Below the pieces are notes generated by a model. That model did no database searches. It saw only the letters and a program-made list of their open reading frames with translations, and was not told where the DNA came from. Position numbers and translations under genes: made by a program. A stretch of 64,000 bases of DNA from Heterobilharzia americana. Lineage: Eukaryota; Platyhelminthes; Trematoda; Strigeidida; Schistosomatidae. Of the stretch, positions 24,690-35,705 are shown piece after piece (position 1 is the stretch's first letter; each line of letters starts with the position of its first letter). The stretch lies in assembly GCA_944470555.2 (NCBI GenBank), contig OX104130.1, positions 3,596,001-3,660,000 of the forward strand, given 5' to 3'.

Positions 24690-24850
24690 CCAAATAGCTT
24701 AGTGGATAATGATCTGACGTTTGAAGCAAAAGGTGCTGGGTCCGAGCCTCAGTTGGAACAACACCACTCACTGAGGTGTAGTATCATCCAACTGATGAGT
24801 CTCAAGTAGGACGAAGCGGGCGTCTTGGATTCCTCTGCTAGACACCAAGA
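24690..24850 (+). mobile_element. Family A hammerhead SINE
   Basis: Contains the A-box-like 'tagcttagtggataatg', the B-box-like 'gggtccgagcctcag', the 'actcactgaggtg' block, then the ribozyme and the usual 3' end. The 87-codon frame at 24546-24809 runs across it and is not a gene. Confidence 0.85.
24784..24836 (+). ncRNA. Hammerhead ribozyme, type I, family A (compensated helix I)
   Basis: CTGATGA is at 24792-24798, GAA at 24813-24815 and the GTC triplet at 24822-24824. Helix I pairs ATCCAA (24786-24791) with TTGGAT (24825-24830), six pairs. Other family A copies have ATCCAG/CTGGAT, so both partners changed together. Helix II keeps GTC/GGAC pairing. Base 15.1 is G instead of A, leaving a G-U closing pair in helix III, which may lower activity. 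Confidence 0.75.
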
Positions 24851-25034
24851 TCAATATGAGGTGAAGTGGCTTTGCATTGTAATGTATTATGTTTGATAGG
24901 TTGAAACGAGATCATTTCCTATTAGTTGCACCAAGATTTCGTGCTTGTTGGTACTTACCAGTTAGGTGTACCTTAGAAAGTTGATGAAGCTGACAATCTC
25001 TCGGTGATTTTTATATCCAGTGTTTTAAATTCTC

Positions 25035-25320
25035 ATGATGTGGTTGCGAAGCATTGCCGACTGAGGTGATGTGGACGTGGGTTGTGTGTACCGAACCACC
25101 ACCACCTAGCCGACGTAGGATTACGTTAGGAGCAGGAAGCTAAGGCCTGTCAGACAAATACGTGGAACGAGTCAAAGAGGTCTATAACTTTTGGTCTGAG
25201 TTGTTTAGGAAGGTTTTTTCGGATTATTTCTCCTTTTATACAACTTTGTCAACTGTGGAGTGTGGCAACTTGAAGTGATGCACTTCTGTATGATATTCTA
25301 CGTTGATTTAGTCTGTCTTT
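25035..25320 (+). mobile_element. RTE-like family 1, 3'-end fragment with internal deletion
   Basis: Begins in the C-terminal coding remnant (cgactgaggtgatgtggac), jumps after 'gaggtctataacttttggtc' and resumes in the tail ('tatacaactttgtcaactgt', 'ctacgttgatttagtctgtc'). Confidence 0.8.
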
Positions 25321-25869
25321 AAAATACTAACGCGTGAAAGTATTGCTATTTTGTGATGCGAAACTGTGAAGTATTTTAGAGTTAGGCGTCATTATCGAGT
25401 TATAGGTATGATGAACGTACTTTAGCTTTCCGAGTTGTTTTCCACATCCTCAGTGAATACCATGACTAGGTGAATACTTAGTATATCCATTCCCATAGCG
25501 GCAAGAACGTTCCTCGATCAAACCAATGTCCTTCAAACACTAGGTGATTCGTTTTTTACTCATTTCTGACTACACTTTGTTCAAATAGATGTAATCCATA
25601 GAGATGAGAATATTTCCTCTGACTGCACAGATTACTTTCAGCATAATACACGTCTCTTTATGGTGAATATACTTCAAAGGTGGCCATTTAAAATTACTCC
25701 ATTATCCGGCTTGACTGACTGACTGCTTAGAAACAGACATGCTGTGATATGAACAATGAACAGGTATAACGTGTTCTGATGTTTGATATCCAAATTGAAA
25801 TAAAGAATAGTTGCTTGTGTTTTGGCAAGTCTTATCGATTCTCAGTTACACACTACTTAACACCTATAA
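25321..25869. other. Non-coding stretch, no gene recognised
   Basis: No coding or repeat signature seen. Confidence 0.5.
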
Positions 25870-26590
25870 CCATCGCCCAATCTGTCTAATACCAAGTCGC
25901 CAACTTGCATTGTCTCTGGTGCCGGTTGCCTAGATATTCGACTATCTATCAGGGGACGAGTATACTGTGCTGCAGTCCGTTCTGTGTCGTTGTACTGCCG
26001 TTAAAAAATAGGAGACATGAAGCAGTTAAAGTTTTTCGACCATATGTTTCTTCGTAACATTGATTGCGTTTGGTGGAACTACCGTGTGAGCAAGGTACTA
26101 GGCAAGTCGATTGACGAGATCATGGACGGTAGTCGACTGAGATGACTTGGAAATGTACTGCTCATGCTAAGCCACCGCCTACCTTGACGTGCCATGCTAG
26201 GGCAAGTTGGATTAGGATGAAAAAAGGTTCAAATTGGCCAGATCAAGACCTGGCACTAGTCGACGAAGTCCCTGACTATTGGTTCTGGGCCGTGTTGGGA
26301 GATGCAGACTGCCTTATTAGGTCCGCGAGATGAAAGGAATCACTGGACATTTGGTGATATAACTGAAAATCGATCACAATGACACAGATATGTTCACTTG
26401 TTGATATCTAAAGCTTGAATATTTGCACTGACTGTTATCCTCAAATTGCTTGTTCCCTCACACAACTTTCTCTACTTTGATATCACTCTTATTTTGTCCA
26501 CCTGTTCTTTGTGTACTTCCTTGAAGTGTGGCAACTTGAACCAATGCATGTGTGTACAGTGTTTTACGTTGATTTTGTCAGTCAGTCAGT
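25870..26590 (+). mobile_element. RTE-like family 1, 3'-end copy
   Basis: It spans the region after the RT palm: a decayed block matching 'RDIRLSIKGRVY...VRSVLLYG' of the family, then 'FDHMFLRNID' and the 'SRLR-LGNVL' block. The tail ends at about 26590 in 'acgttgattttgtcagtcag'. Stops occur throughout. Confidence 0.85.
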
Positions 26591-26764
26591 CATAACCAAG
26601 TTCTATCTTGATTTCAGCTACTGTTGCAAATAGGCTAAGTAGGGCTGTGACCCACAGGTTTTCTTGGTAGTCTTATCTCATTTCCAGGGAATAAAACGAA
26701 ATATGATGTAGTTTAGAATCGCTTGGGATATCTGTAGAAACAGTTATAATTGATTCTGGATTGA

Positions 26765-26945
26765 CTGTATGAGGAGTTGTGGTTGATTGGTTTGTGGAGT
26801 TGACTCTCAACCACAGTGTGTATCGTGGATCCGAACCCCGGTCCACTTACCGCAGCCAGGTACTATCATTTAGCCCTCACACAATAAGTATATGATTCAT
26901 TGCCTACTACACGAATATGCACAATGTTGCTGAATATTTTTCGAT
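26765..26945 (+). mobile_element. Family D tRNA-like short repeat
   Basis: Shares with other D copies 'gttgtggttgattgg', a degenerate B box (gatccgaacccc), a 'gccaggtactatca' block, 'agccctcacacaataagta' and 'cgaatatgcacaatgttgct'. Confidence 0.8.
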
Positions 26946-28359
26946 TTTTTGTTCATATTATGCTTTAAAGGCATATTCGTAGGTGGAGAATGTTGGGAAC
27001 AACATCTAGGATCAAAATCGAAGCTTATACAAGGAATTGTGAAACAGAATAATGTGCAGAACTTGATGGAAGAACGAGAATTGAAGGCACTGTAGCATAT
27101 AATGTTGTGACTCAAATGGATGTTACAAATAAAGATGATTACATAATGAGTAACTCCAACTAACCCCTTTACTGTCATGAGAAACATTCCAGCTCTCTCC
27201 ACTCGTGACAATTTTGGTAAAAAACAACAACATGAAACACCTTCAATATGCCTGACATTTACATGTTGTTTCTTTGCATACTATATGCTTGCTTCCGATT
27301 TAAGCTTAACTGAATGTCATCTTTGAATTAATGTCTAACCTGTTGGAGATGTTATGATTATGGGAATCTAAATGATCATATAACATTTTTATTGATTGTC
27401 TTTGAGACGAAGGTAATGGAGGACTCACCTAATTGTCTCGCATTTCACTTACTATCAGTTTTGTGTGGCGTCATGACACTGTCTCTATGCACACGAAGAT
27501 ACTTATCAAAGTACACAACTTGAGTGGTTTCTGACTTCTCAAGTCATTCAGTGGTAGTATCTTCCGGTAGTCCGTCACACCTTGTGATCTTAGCAGGTGG
27601 TTAGGCTTAGTCAACTAGTCAGATTCAGGTGATCTGAACTGATTCGTCTCCTTCAGCTGAACTTCTCTAAGCACATTGCTGATGAGCTGGCTCAACCCCC
27701 AAACGAGCGAAAGGATCCTCCGGTATGGTTGGTGTTATCAAGTCTACAAATCAACCTGATTGATTTCTAACTACTCAATTTGTTCAATAGTAGTATCTTT
27801 CTACTGTTCACTTCTATCTCTTTTACTTCTATTAACTGAAGAGTTTTGATTACATATTTTAAGATCGGAAATTTGTATCCTGTGGTTAAATTTAAACAAG
27901 CGAAACGACTGACTGTTGTGTTTGTGCTGAAGAGAGAAGAATGTGAACTATGTGCGTCATACATAATTTGTATTGCTTTCGTTATTCGCCTCCCCCCCCC
28001 CGCTTTCATTCTCTGCCCGTCTGTCTGTCTATTCACTTACACACATGTGACCACCTTTGCGTAAGGTAATTTGAAATTCAATAATGCGCATATATATCAA
28101 AGGATAGATGTAATGTTGTTATTTGTGGTTGGTATAATACTGTTGCTACACAGAGGAATAGATTAGATTGGAATTAAATGCTTTCGAAGTAGCCATTACG
28201 TTTTATAACTTGTTGAATGTTGAAAAATAATTCTAGAATTTAACTAGAAATTCACCTTATTCTTGATACTAGTTATAGTATAGATAATCCCTATCTACCT
28301 GAAGACCGGTGACATTAATTTTATTTGTTATCCTGAATGTGTGTAAGTTGGATTGATAA
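26946..28359. other. Non-coding stretch, no gene recognised
   Basis: Frames of 72-104 codons at 26897-27211 and 27767-28064 overlap one another on both strands and show no family resemblance. A C10 run lies near 27992-28001. Confidence 0.55.
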
Positions 28360-28835
28360 ATCAGGCTTTGACTCCACCGGTCACGACTTGTCATTGGAAC
28401 TTCGGGAATACTTCTCGAAACTAGTCACCAATGAGCACCAGTTCAATTAAATTTTGAGGAAGTTGTGGAGATTTGGAATTATTTCAAGTTGTTATTCGTG
28501 ACCGGTGGAGTCAAAGCCTGATGGCCCTGAGGACAGATACTCAACGATGACATTGGGTGGCGGTTCGCGCTATATCGTGAGCTAACAGAAGTTGGAAATA
28601 TGGAGCATTGGATTGTGACCCAGTGGCTCAATGGTAACGCGCTGGTCGTGGAACCTGAAGCTCGCGGGTTCGATCCCTGCCGGTGGGGTCGTGGGTGCGC
28701 ACTGCTAAGGAGTCCCATACTAGGACGAAACAGCTGTCCAATGCTCCCAGGTTTCCTTTGTTCCTCCAACTGATGTCAGTCTTCGATGAATAACAACTTG
28801 AAATATTTCCAAATCTCCACAACCCCCTCAAAAAT
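28360..28835. mobile_element. Family B SINE inverted pair with 25-bp perfect inverted repeat
   Basis: A minus-strand part (28360-28497) holds the unit's 3' end joined directly to its 5' end (tail then 'agtgctcattggtgac'-type head). It meets a plus-strand copy (28498-28835). The junction carries a perfect 25-bp inverted repeat (28360-28384 with 28498-28522). The plus copy has the best tRNA-like region of the family: A box 'gtggctcaatggtaacgcg' near 28622 and B box GGTTCGATCCC near 28668. Its ribozyme (28697-28748) has a single core change (CTAAGGA, G5 to A), which should abolish cleavage. Confidence 0.85.
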
Positions 28836-29649
28836 TTAAATCAGGATAAATTGGTTTCGATAAATCAATAAATACAGTTTTTAAGGAATACAAACTCATC
28901 GATTTTGTTGTTGTTGTTAACCTTGATATTTGACGTGATTTGATGTTTGCCTCACATAGTGGTCAGATCAAAGCATAATCAGTGCACATCACCGTCTGTA
29001 CTTCAAGGAGTAGTGCAAATCGATGATTTACGCCATCTGGTGACATCGTGAATGTTTTGATGCAATATACCTACTAACCAGATGGGTTTTTTTATTGGAT
29101 TCTCTTGAATAATGTTATTCCATTGTCAAGTGGTTTTCCCATGTTTCATAACTTTGACCACCTTATCGTGTTCTAGTCAGTTGGTGAACGATTCTTTTTT
29201 TGGTTAGATACGTTGTGTTTGCTAGATACGCCAGTTGTGAGACTACATTTAATGTAACGGCACTCTGTATGGTACATGATTTACACAGTAGTAGGCTATG
29301 AACTACATGTTGTGTTAAGACCTTACCATACTGTCATATTACTGAGGTTCAAATAAGTGGATCGGGGTTCGAACCCGAGACACAATGCTTGAAAATCGAG
29401 TACTTTAGTCAGTGAGATCTGAGATAGGGGAGGTGGAACACATTGCAGTTAGACAATATAATATAAACCAATCAAGACAGGTAATTTGAGTCAACGATAA
29501 GGTGGATGCAAACTGTGAACTTTAGAATGATTAAGTTAAACTGGTGGTAGCATAAGGGATAATACGAATTTTCAGAGTGGATGGATGATGTAGACAAGTA
29601 CAGGTAGGTTAACTAACATATTAACAAATGCTTTCCTTCATGAAACTAT
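28836..29649. other. Non-coding stretch, no gene recognised
   Basis: A B-box-like 'gggttcgaacccgag' occurs near 29367-29381, but no A box or family body accompanies it. Confidence 0.5.
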
Positions 29650-29815
29650 GGCTTGGTGTGGCTTAGGAAAATGACTATCAATCGTGGGTCACGGGTTTGA
29701 ACCCCGCTCTACCTACCGAGGTTTGGGAAGCCAGGTAGTATTACTAGCCCTCGCAAAATAAGTGTGTCTCATTACCTACTGCATGGATGTGCACAATGTG
29801 GCTGAGTTCGTTTTG
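29650..29815 (+). mobile_element. Family D tRNA-like short repeat
   Basis: Contains 'cacgggtttgaaccccgctc', a 'gccaggtagtatta' block, 'actagccctcgcaaaataag' and 'gtgcacaatgtggctga', in family D order. Confidence 0.85.
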
Positions 29816-30334
29816 TTTTCATTCGAATGGGAACAGGGCTGGTTAAATCTAGTCTATTGTGACCATAGAAAGTAGATGTAATAAATGCGTTCAAATTGAT
29901 CTACCACATCCCATCGAAGCTTCCCGGTAGAATTCGAATGAACTATTGGAAGCTCTGTATTGAAAAGAAATTTGTAAGCTTTTATCCTTGGCTTGACCAG
30001 AGAAGACTTAATGAATGAAATGATTTATGAATTTATGATATTTAAAATTTATTTATCCATTGCCTTCATCCTTCAGTATTACGCAACTTTTCTAAGCTTT
30101 GATCAACTTTGTCTGTCTGTCTGAACTCCTGGTTACACTCATTCATTCCATTGTGAACATTATTCATATTATCACTTATACTACCACCATTTTTATCATC
30201 ATTCTAAAGTACACAATCTGCATTCTTATTATCGTTGACTCACAAATTACCTGCCTTGATTGCTTTACATATATACATTGAGTATTCACTTAAATGTCTT
30301 CTTATAAATGTTAATTAATGTATTTTTGAGATGA
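29816..30334. other. Non-coding stretch, no gene recognised
   Basis: The 60-codon frame at 30099-30281 is low-complexity Ile/Thr-rich and not supported. Confidence 0.5.
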
Positions 30335-30715
30335 ATGGGGATTTTTAATTTAGAAGTAGTATTTATCATGGACTGACATCAGTTGGGGAACCATTAAAAA
30401 TCTGGGAGAACTTGACAGCTGTTTCGTCCTAGTATGGGACTCCTCAGCAGTATGCACCCGTCACCCAGCTAGGGGTCGAACTCAGGACCTTCAGGTTTCA
30501 CGGCGAACGCGTGAACCACTGGAAAACGACCCAGTGGCTGAATGGTTAAGGGGTTGGCCGTGAAACCTGAAGGTCCTGAGTTCGACCCCTAGCTGGGTGG
30601 TGGGTGCGTACTGCTGAGGAGTCGCATACTAGGACAGAACCGCTGTCCAGTGCTCCTAGATTTTCAATGGTTCCCCAACTGATGTCAGTTTATGATGAAT
30701 ACTACTTCTAAATGT
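30335..30715. mobile_element. Family B SINE inverted pair (long near-perfect palindrome)
   Basis: A minus copy (30335-30525) and a plus copy (30530-30715) are near mirror images around about 30525. Even the flanking 'aaatgttaatta' is present on both sides (30308 and 30711). Ribozyme cores: the minus copy keeps CTGAGGA and GAAA but lost helix I pairing. The plus copy has CTGAGGA but 'gacagaac' in place of GACGAAA. Confidence 0.85.
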
Positions 30716-30814
30716 TAATTAGTTAAAAATGATTATTCATGGTATTCAAATATACATGTAAGTAAGTTTGAAGTGATGAAAAATATTTTGTAGCTCAAGA
30801 TGAAGATGATGATG

Positions 30815-30920
30815 GTTGAGTGCTCTCTGAAGGGATCGAACTCAGGACCTTAAGTTTTCTCGCGTAGTATGTTACCATTGAACTCCACTGGGTCGATATC
30901 CAATACTCCAACCTGTAATT
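30815..30920 (-). mobile_element. Family B SINE, tRNA-like fragment
   Basis: Minus-strand B box (ggatcgaactcaggacctta) and A-box region next to 'ccactgggtcgata'. The ribozyme and 3' end are missing. Confidence 0.7.
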
Positions 30921-31224
30921 AGACAGCATTTATATGGTCAGCAAAAAACTACTTAAACATTCATGTGATATTCAAATATGCTTCACTTCTTGATGAAGTT
31001 AGTACTGACAATGTCACCGTAAACCTGATAATAAAACATTCACGATAAAATATCAAACGAAACTTAAAGAACAAAATTTCATATTGATATACTATCAAGA
31101 TTTTATATATTATTACAAAGTGATTCAGATATTTTACTCTTTCAATGTTAAAACTTTAAGTGTGTTACGTAACACTTTGTAACACACGCACAGATAGAAA
31201 ATGTAGTACTAAACAATCTATTCT

Positions 31225-31440
31225 ATGAAATGATGGAGAATATTTGTAGCTCAGGTGGATGGTCTTGGTTGTATTGTGTTCTCTGAGCTGGGTTGTTCAT
31301 CGCCTTGCTAGACGACATCATCAGCACTACCACTTCATACTGAAGTTAGTGCTGATGATGTCGTCTAGCAAGGTGATGATAGCTTCACGATTAAACAACC
31401 CAGCTCAGAGAACACAATACAACCAAGAATCTATTCTATG
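31225..31440. repeat. Foldback repeat with long arms
   Basis: The left arm (31262-31335) and right arm (31345-31433) are reverse complements over about 70 bases, broken by an extra 16 bases in the right arm. The loop is about 10 bases. The left end 'gaatatttgtagctcaggtg' recurs at 8113. The right arm contains 'gtgctgatgatgtcgtct', which faintly resembles the terminal structure of some Penelope-like elements. The class is undetermined. The frame 31259-31486 is a by-product. Confidence 0.8.
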
Positions 31441-31799
31441 TTACAGTGAAAAGGTATTACTTACCTGTAAAAATATCTGTAAATAAAAATGGTTTATAAC
31501 CTGTATGACCTACAAATTGACAGCTTGAATAATTTAATCGATGAACTACACTTCTTACACCTAACTCTATTAGTTGTCAATTCTACAACCTGAATTAAGT
31601 GTTGTACGTATTTCGTATTTCTGGCTACTTGCTTGCTTGCCTGCCTGCCTGCCTGCCTGCTTGTTTGTTTGTTTGTTTTTACCATAGAAATAAAGTACTT
31701 TGACCTTATTTAAGTGCAATTCAATTTTTCATGCTCTATTGAAATTTTATGACACGAAACATACTACTCTTAACTTATAGATGATAATAAAATAAGGTA
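31441..31799. other. Non-coding stretch with a (CCTG/TTTG)n run
   Basis: A tetranucleotide run (CTTG, CTGC, TTTG variants) spans about 31628-31680. It creates the Gln/Ala/Ser-rich minus-strand frame 31494-31685, which is not a gene. Confidence 0.7.
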
Positions 31800-32240
31800 T
31801 TTTTGAAGTGAATGGGGATTTTAATTTTGAGGTAGTGTTCATCATGGACTTGATATCAGTTGGAGAACCATTGAAAAGCTGAGAACATTAAATAGCTAAC
31901 TGTTTTATCCTAGTGTTGACATCGTCAATAATACGCATCTATTGGGTCAACCAGTTGAAAGATAAACGGATGCCAATTGAAGACCGTGGTGAATAGTCGT
32001 GCTATATCTCGAATTGACACAATTTGGAAACTGTGAATTATTGAACTCCATCTGACCCAATAAGTGAATGGTTAACTCATTCACCGTAAAACCTGAAGGT
32101 CCTAAGTTCCATCTGTAACTGAGGTCGTAGGTGTGTACTGTCGAGGAGTCCCATAATAGGCTTAAAAAACAGTCCAGTCCTCCCAGGTTCCTGGTGGTTC
32201 TCCAACTGATGTCAGTACGTGATGAATACTACTTCAGTAA
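31800..32240. mobile_element. Family B SINE inverted pair
   Basis: A minus part (31800-31965) and a plus part (31965-32240). The plus part has 'gaactccatctgacccaata', the tRNA-like region and a decayed ribozyme near 32140 (CGAGGA core start, lost GAAA). It ends in the shared 'ctccaactgatgtcagtacg'. Confidence 0.8.
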
Positions 32241-32334
32241 GTTGGGTTTTTTTTCTTCTAAAAATGTATGTTTTGGCTGTTATCAACACTCTATTTGTTG
32301 TACAAGGAGTAACTATTGTTACTCTATAGCATGA

Positions 32335-32386
32335 TGAATAACATTCTGGCTTTCGGTTTAGAGTCCCACTGGGAACAATATCACTG

Positions 32387-32432
<46 letters not shown>

Positions 32433-32515
32433 GTAGTTACTTTCAACTAGTGAGTTTCAAACAGGATGAAACGCGCATCATGGATTCCACTGCTAGCGAC
32501 TATCCTCTACTACTA
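32335..32515 (+). mobile_element. Family A SINE with internal (GA)n expansion
   Basis: The usual 'agtcccactgggaacaatat' block is followed by (GA)19 at 32392-32429, then a decayed ribozyme. The core reads CTAGTGA, while GAAA and helix III remain ('gatgaaacgcgcatc'). It ends in 'ccactgctagcgactatcc'. Confidence 0.8.
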
Positions 32516-32689
32516 CTTACATTACATAACAGGAAATTTTAATCGATGATAAAGTTTCATAAGCTAGACTATGGATATTTTTGTGACATCTGAAACGGGA
32601 AATGGATTAGTTTTGCACAACCGCCAAGTCGAGTGGACGTCTAACTGGGGTCAGTCGTTGTATTTCATTTGCACAGGAAGAGCTCCTTC
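32516..32689. other. Short non-coding spacer
   Basis: Nothing recognised. Confidence 0.5.
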
Positions 32690-32850
32690 TGAGAGGCCAC
32701 ACCCCAACTCTAAGTGGGGGTCATAAGTTTGATCCCTCGTGTGACCTGCCGAGGCTTGCCCAGCCAAGGAGTATCACTAGCCCTCACACAATAGGTCTGA
32801 CTCCCTGCCTACTGCACAACAGACGTGTGTTGTTGCCAATTAAATTTTGA
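32690..32850 (+). mobile_element. Family D tRNA-like short repeat
   Basis: Contains 'gtttgatccctcgtg', a 'cccagccaaggagtatc' block, 'actagccctcacacaatag' and 'tgcctactgcac', in family D order. Confidence 0.8.
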
Positions 32851-33899
32851 TTTTAGATGAAGTTAGTATGTCAGAATTTACTAAAACCATTTAATATAAA
32901 GCAGGAGACTATAGGGACATGGAGGGTGTCTCAGTAACCAATCATATTGACAATTACTTTATACTTGGGAAAACATTATTGACCTCAATCACTATTGTGG
33001 AAGACAATCAGTTTTATGTTGTAAACAAAGTGGAACTGAATGTGATGACAATTGGAGGGTAAAATAGTTTATCGCTTAACCTGGTCACCTTGAGTATCTA
33101 ATCCCAAGGAAAGTTGTTAAATGTTATATGGATATGTATGTACTCACTTTCATAGTGCAATGCTAGACCTATTTAATAATTTTTGTTAGTTTTTAATGGT
33201 CATTTAACTTGTTCTGTAACCTTAAATTCTCAACAATGACAAAAAAGAAGTAGAAGAAAGAATAATCATTTTCCAGGTCATGCATACACAATTAATAATG
33301 GTGTTTTGATTCAATCAATACTTAAAGAGGAATAATTGAGATAAGAGTAATCAGCGATGCGGAAATCAGTTTTGCAAAAAGAGAGCAGCAATAGTTATAA
33401 TGATGTTGATAATAAGGGGGGTGGATAAGAATAAAATTAAAAAGGTAGCAAACAAGTGAGATAAAAGTTATTATATTTTGCCAAAAGGGATCTTCTTGTC
33501 AACTGTGTTTTTACGTCACTCTTATGTAGAACAAAGAGAGAGGGAGAGTAACACACTAGTTGTACATTCTTTTTCAGTAGTTAGAAGGTAAATTGAGTAT
33601 TTTTTTGTTTGTTTGATCAAATTTCGATTTGAAAGTTGATCATCACTGGAGAGACTTCTGATTCTATCTAAATCACATGTACGCTACTCGTGTATAGTGT
33701 TTCGAAATTGATAAATAGAGCTGTGGTTCATTGGCTTAGTGAGATGGGTTCGAACTCCGCTCCATCTATCGAAGCATAGGCATGAATGTAAATTTGGTTA
33801 CTGAGAGGATTGTGACTTCATTTCGGCTATATTGAAATAGAACTCTTTTTGTTATGGTTGTTACAAGAATAGAGGAAATGTTGACTTTCTTATATATAA
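32851..33899. other. Non-coding stretch with one small family D remnant
   Basis: A family D head (gagctgtggttcattggctt, then 'gggttcgaactccgctc') sits at 33715-33785. The rest is unassigned. Confidence 0.55.
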
Positions 33900-34550
33900 T
33901 TTTGACTATCTCAGTGAGACAGCCGTGGTTTAGCAGACTAGTATTGATACTGGGTGACGATTGAAGGAGAAAAGAAAATTTGAATCGCGGTTGGACTCGA
34001 ACAGCCGGCCACCTGCGTTTCCGACTCGATGCTCCACCAACTGACCTACGATGTCCAACTGCTTACTGGCCAGATTTTATTTCACTTCAATCACCAAGGG
34101 TTTCACCCGACTCCCATGTGAATTTATAGCTCAGTTGGTAGAGCATCAGGTCGGAAACCATGGTTGTCGCTGGTTCGAACGAATACTGCCGTGGTCCAAA
34201 TTTTCATTTCACCTTCAATCATCACCTAGTATAAATACTAGTCTGCTAAACCACGGCTATCCTAAATAGTTGAAACGATAATCAATATGATACTTCTCCC
34301 ACCTTTCTAATTCAGTGTGATTTGGGTTAGGATGAGAAGTCGTGACTGGGCGGCTAGTGTGAATACGATCAAGCGGCAGTAACGCGTCACGAATTGACAT
34401 GGTAGTCGAGCAGAAGCCTTGGTGATTGAAGTGAAATAAAAGTCTGTTCAGTAGTCGGGCTTCGTAACTCAGTTGGTAGAGCTCCAGGCTGGTAACCCGG
34501 TGGTCACTGGTTCGAATTCGGCCACGGTCTAAGTTTTCATTTCCCATATA
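33900..34550. mobile_element. Family C composite: minus, plus, plus copies with linker
   Basis: Three tRNA-like units: minus (33900-34085), plus (34085-34265) and plus (34280-34550). The plus units have A boxes (tagctcagttggtagagca) and B boxes (ggttcgaa). The linker at 34290-34420 includes 'gcggctagtgtgaatacgat' and 'agtaacgcgtcacgaattg'. The same layout recurs at 43600-44305, so the composite itself has been copied. The frames 34051-34269 and 34257-34547 are by-products. Confidence 0.85.
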
Positions 34551-34624
34551 TGTTCAAAAATACTGAATGTTTCAGACCAAAAATTATTAGTTTGTATAAA
34601 AAGGCATATATAATTACAATTTAT

Positions 34625-34865
34625 CTGGTGGTAGCTAGCAGGGGAATCCAGGATGCTCGTTTTGTCCTATTTGGTACTCCAGTGAGTAATGTTGTTCCCC
34701 ATCGAACTCAAACCCAGTACCATCGCTTCAAGTGGCAAAGTATTATCACAGCTATCAAGAAATAATAATGACTAATATCTGTTACCTTAGTGGACTAGGG
34801 GATAACCAATGCTTTGGCTTTTGATGCGATGAGTGCCAGGCTGATTGTCAGTGATGACAACGACA
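34625..34865. mobile_element. Family A SINE copies (minus, then plus fragment)
   Basis: The minus copy at 34625-34750 has the 3' end, ACG..CAT helix III and the tRNA-like B box, but the CTGATGA core strand is lost ('ggagtacc' in its place). A plus-strand A-box fragment ('ctaggggataaccaatgctt') follows at 34785-34865. Confidence 0.7.
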
Positions 34866-35666
34866 TTTCTTTCCATATTATTATCATTATTATGTATATG
34901 AACAACGTGATCTGATTTGTCTGTCTCTATTTGCTACTAGATAAACATCCAATCATAAGTTCTACAGGTTTTATTCTCTGAAGAAGCAACTTCCACGAGG
35001 TAGTGAAACTTCAGAAGTTTATTTTTTTCCTATTCCATTGGAATTTTTCAAATATGTGTCATTTATAATGTATAACATCTGTAGTCATATGATATACCTG
35101 TAATAACTGTCTACTCCTACCTTCTAAGTATCACATAGAAAAGGTAAACAGAAGAGAGTGTATGCAACTCTAAAGTAGTGTATGCTGGTGTGTCTGAAAT
35201 AAGTGGAACAGAATCATCATCAGTAACAGTAAAACATTACTCTTTAGATGATTATTGCTCACATGTGATACTACTCTTGTATTCAATCTGATGAAACTGT
35301 CATTCCTTTCAATCTACACACACAATGATGACCACTGCTGATTTCAATGAAAGTTATCCACTTGTGTGTGTGTGTATGTGTGTGTGTGTGTGAGAGAGAG
35401 AGAGTTTGCGATTTGTATTGATCATATCATTTTTTTGTTACTGTGTTAGTATTTCTGCTACTTTTCTTGTAGTGTCTCTTAAAGCAGTAGTGATTATTAT
35501 TATTATTATTACTATTATTATAACCGAAGTTTTGTATAACTGACATCAACTCACCACTAAGTTCTATCACCTTAGATCACATTGTTGTTTTCAATCACGC
35601 TTCAATCATCCAGCTTAGGGAATGCTACAACACAACCATGATGTTTTCTTTTTGTGTCAGTAAAAG

Positions 35667-35705
<39 letters not shown>

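Noticed and set aside
28622..28680. Possible tRNA gene in the family B copy
   Set aside because: Promoter boxes are present, but the sequence continues into a repeat body and a ribozyme and lacks a closing acceptor stem.
29350..29420. B-box-like GGTTCGAACCC as a further SINE
   Set aside because: No A box or shared family body around it.
34130..34190. Possible tRNA gene
   Set aside because: A and B boxes are good, but no acceptor or anticodon stems form, and the same sequence with the same tail is dispersed, so it is a tRNA-derived SINE.
34974..35030. CTGAAGA ... GAAA arrangement resembling a hammerhead
   Set aside because: Extra bases separate the core from helix II and no helix I partner pairs. 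It may be an eroded Penelope-type end, but the evidence is too weak to call.
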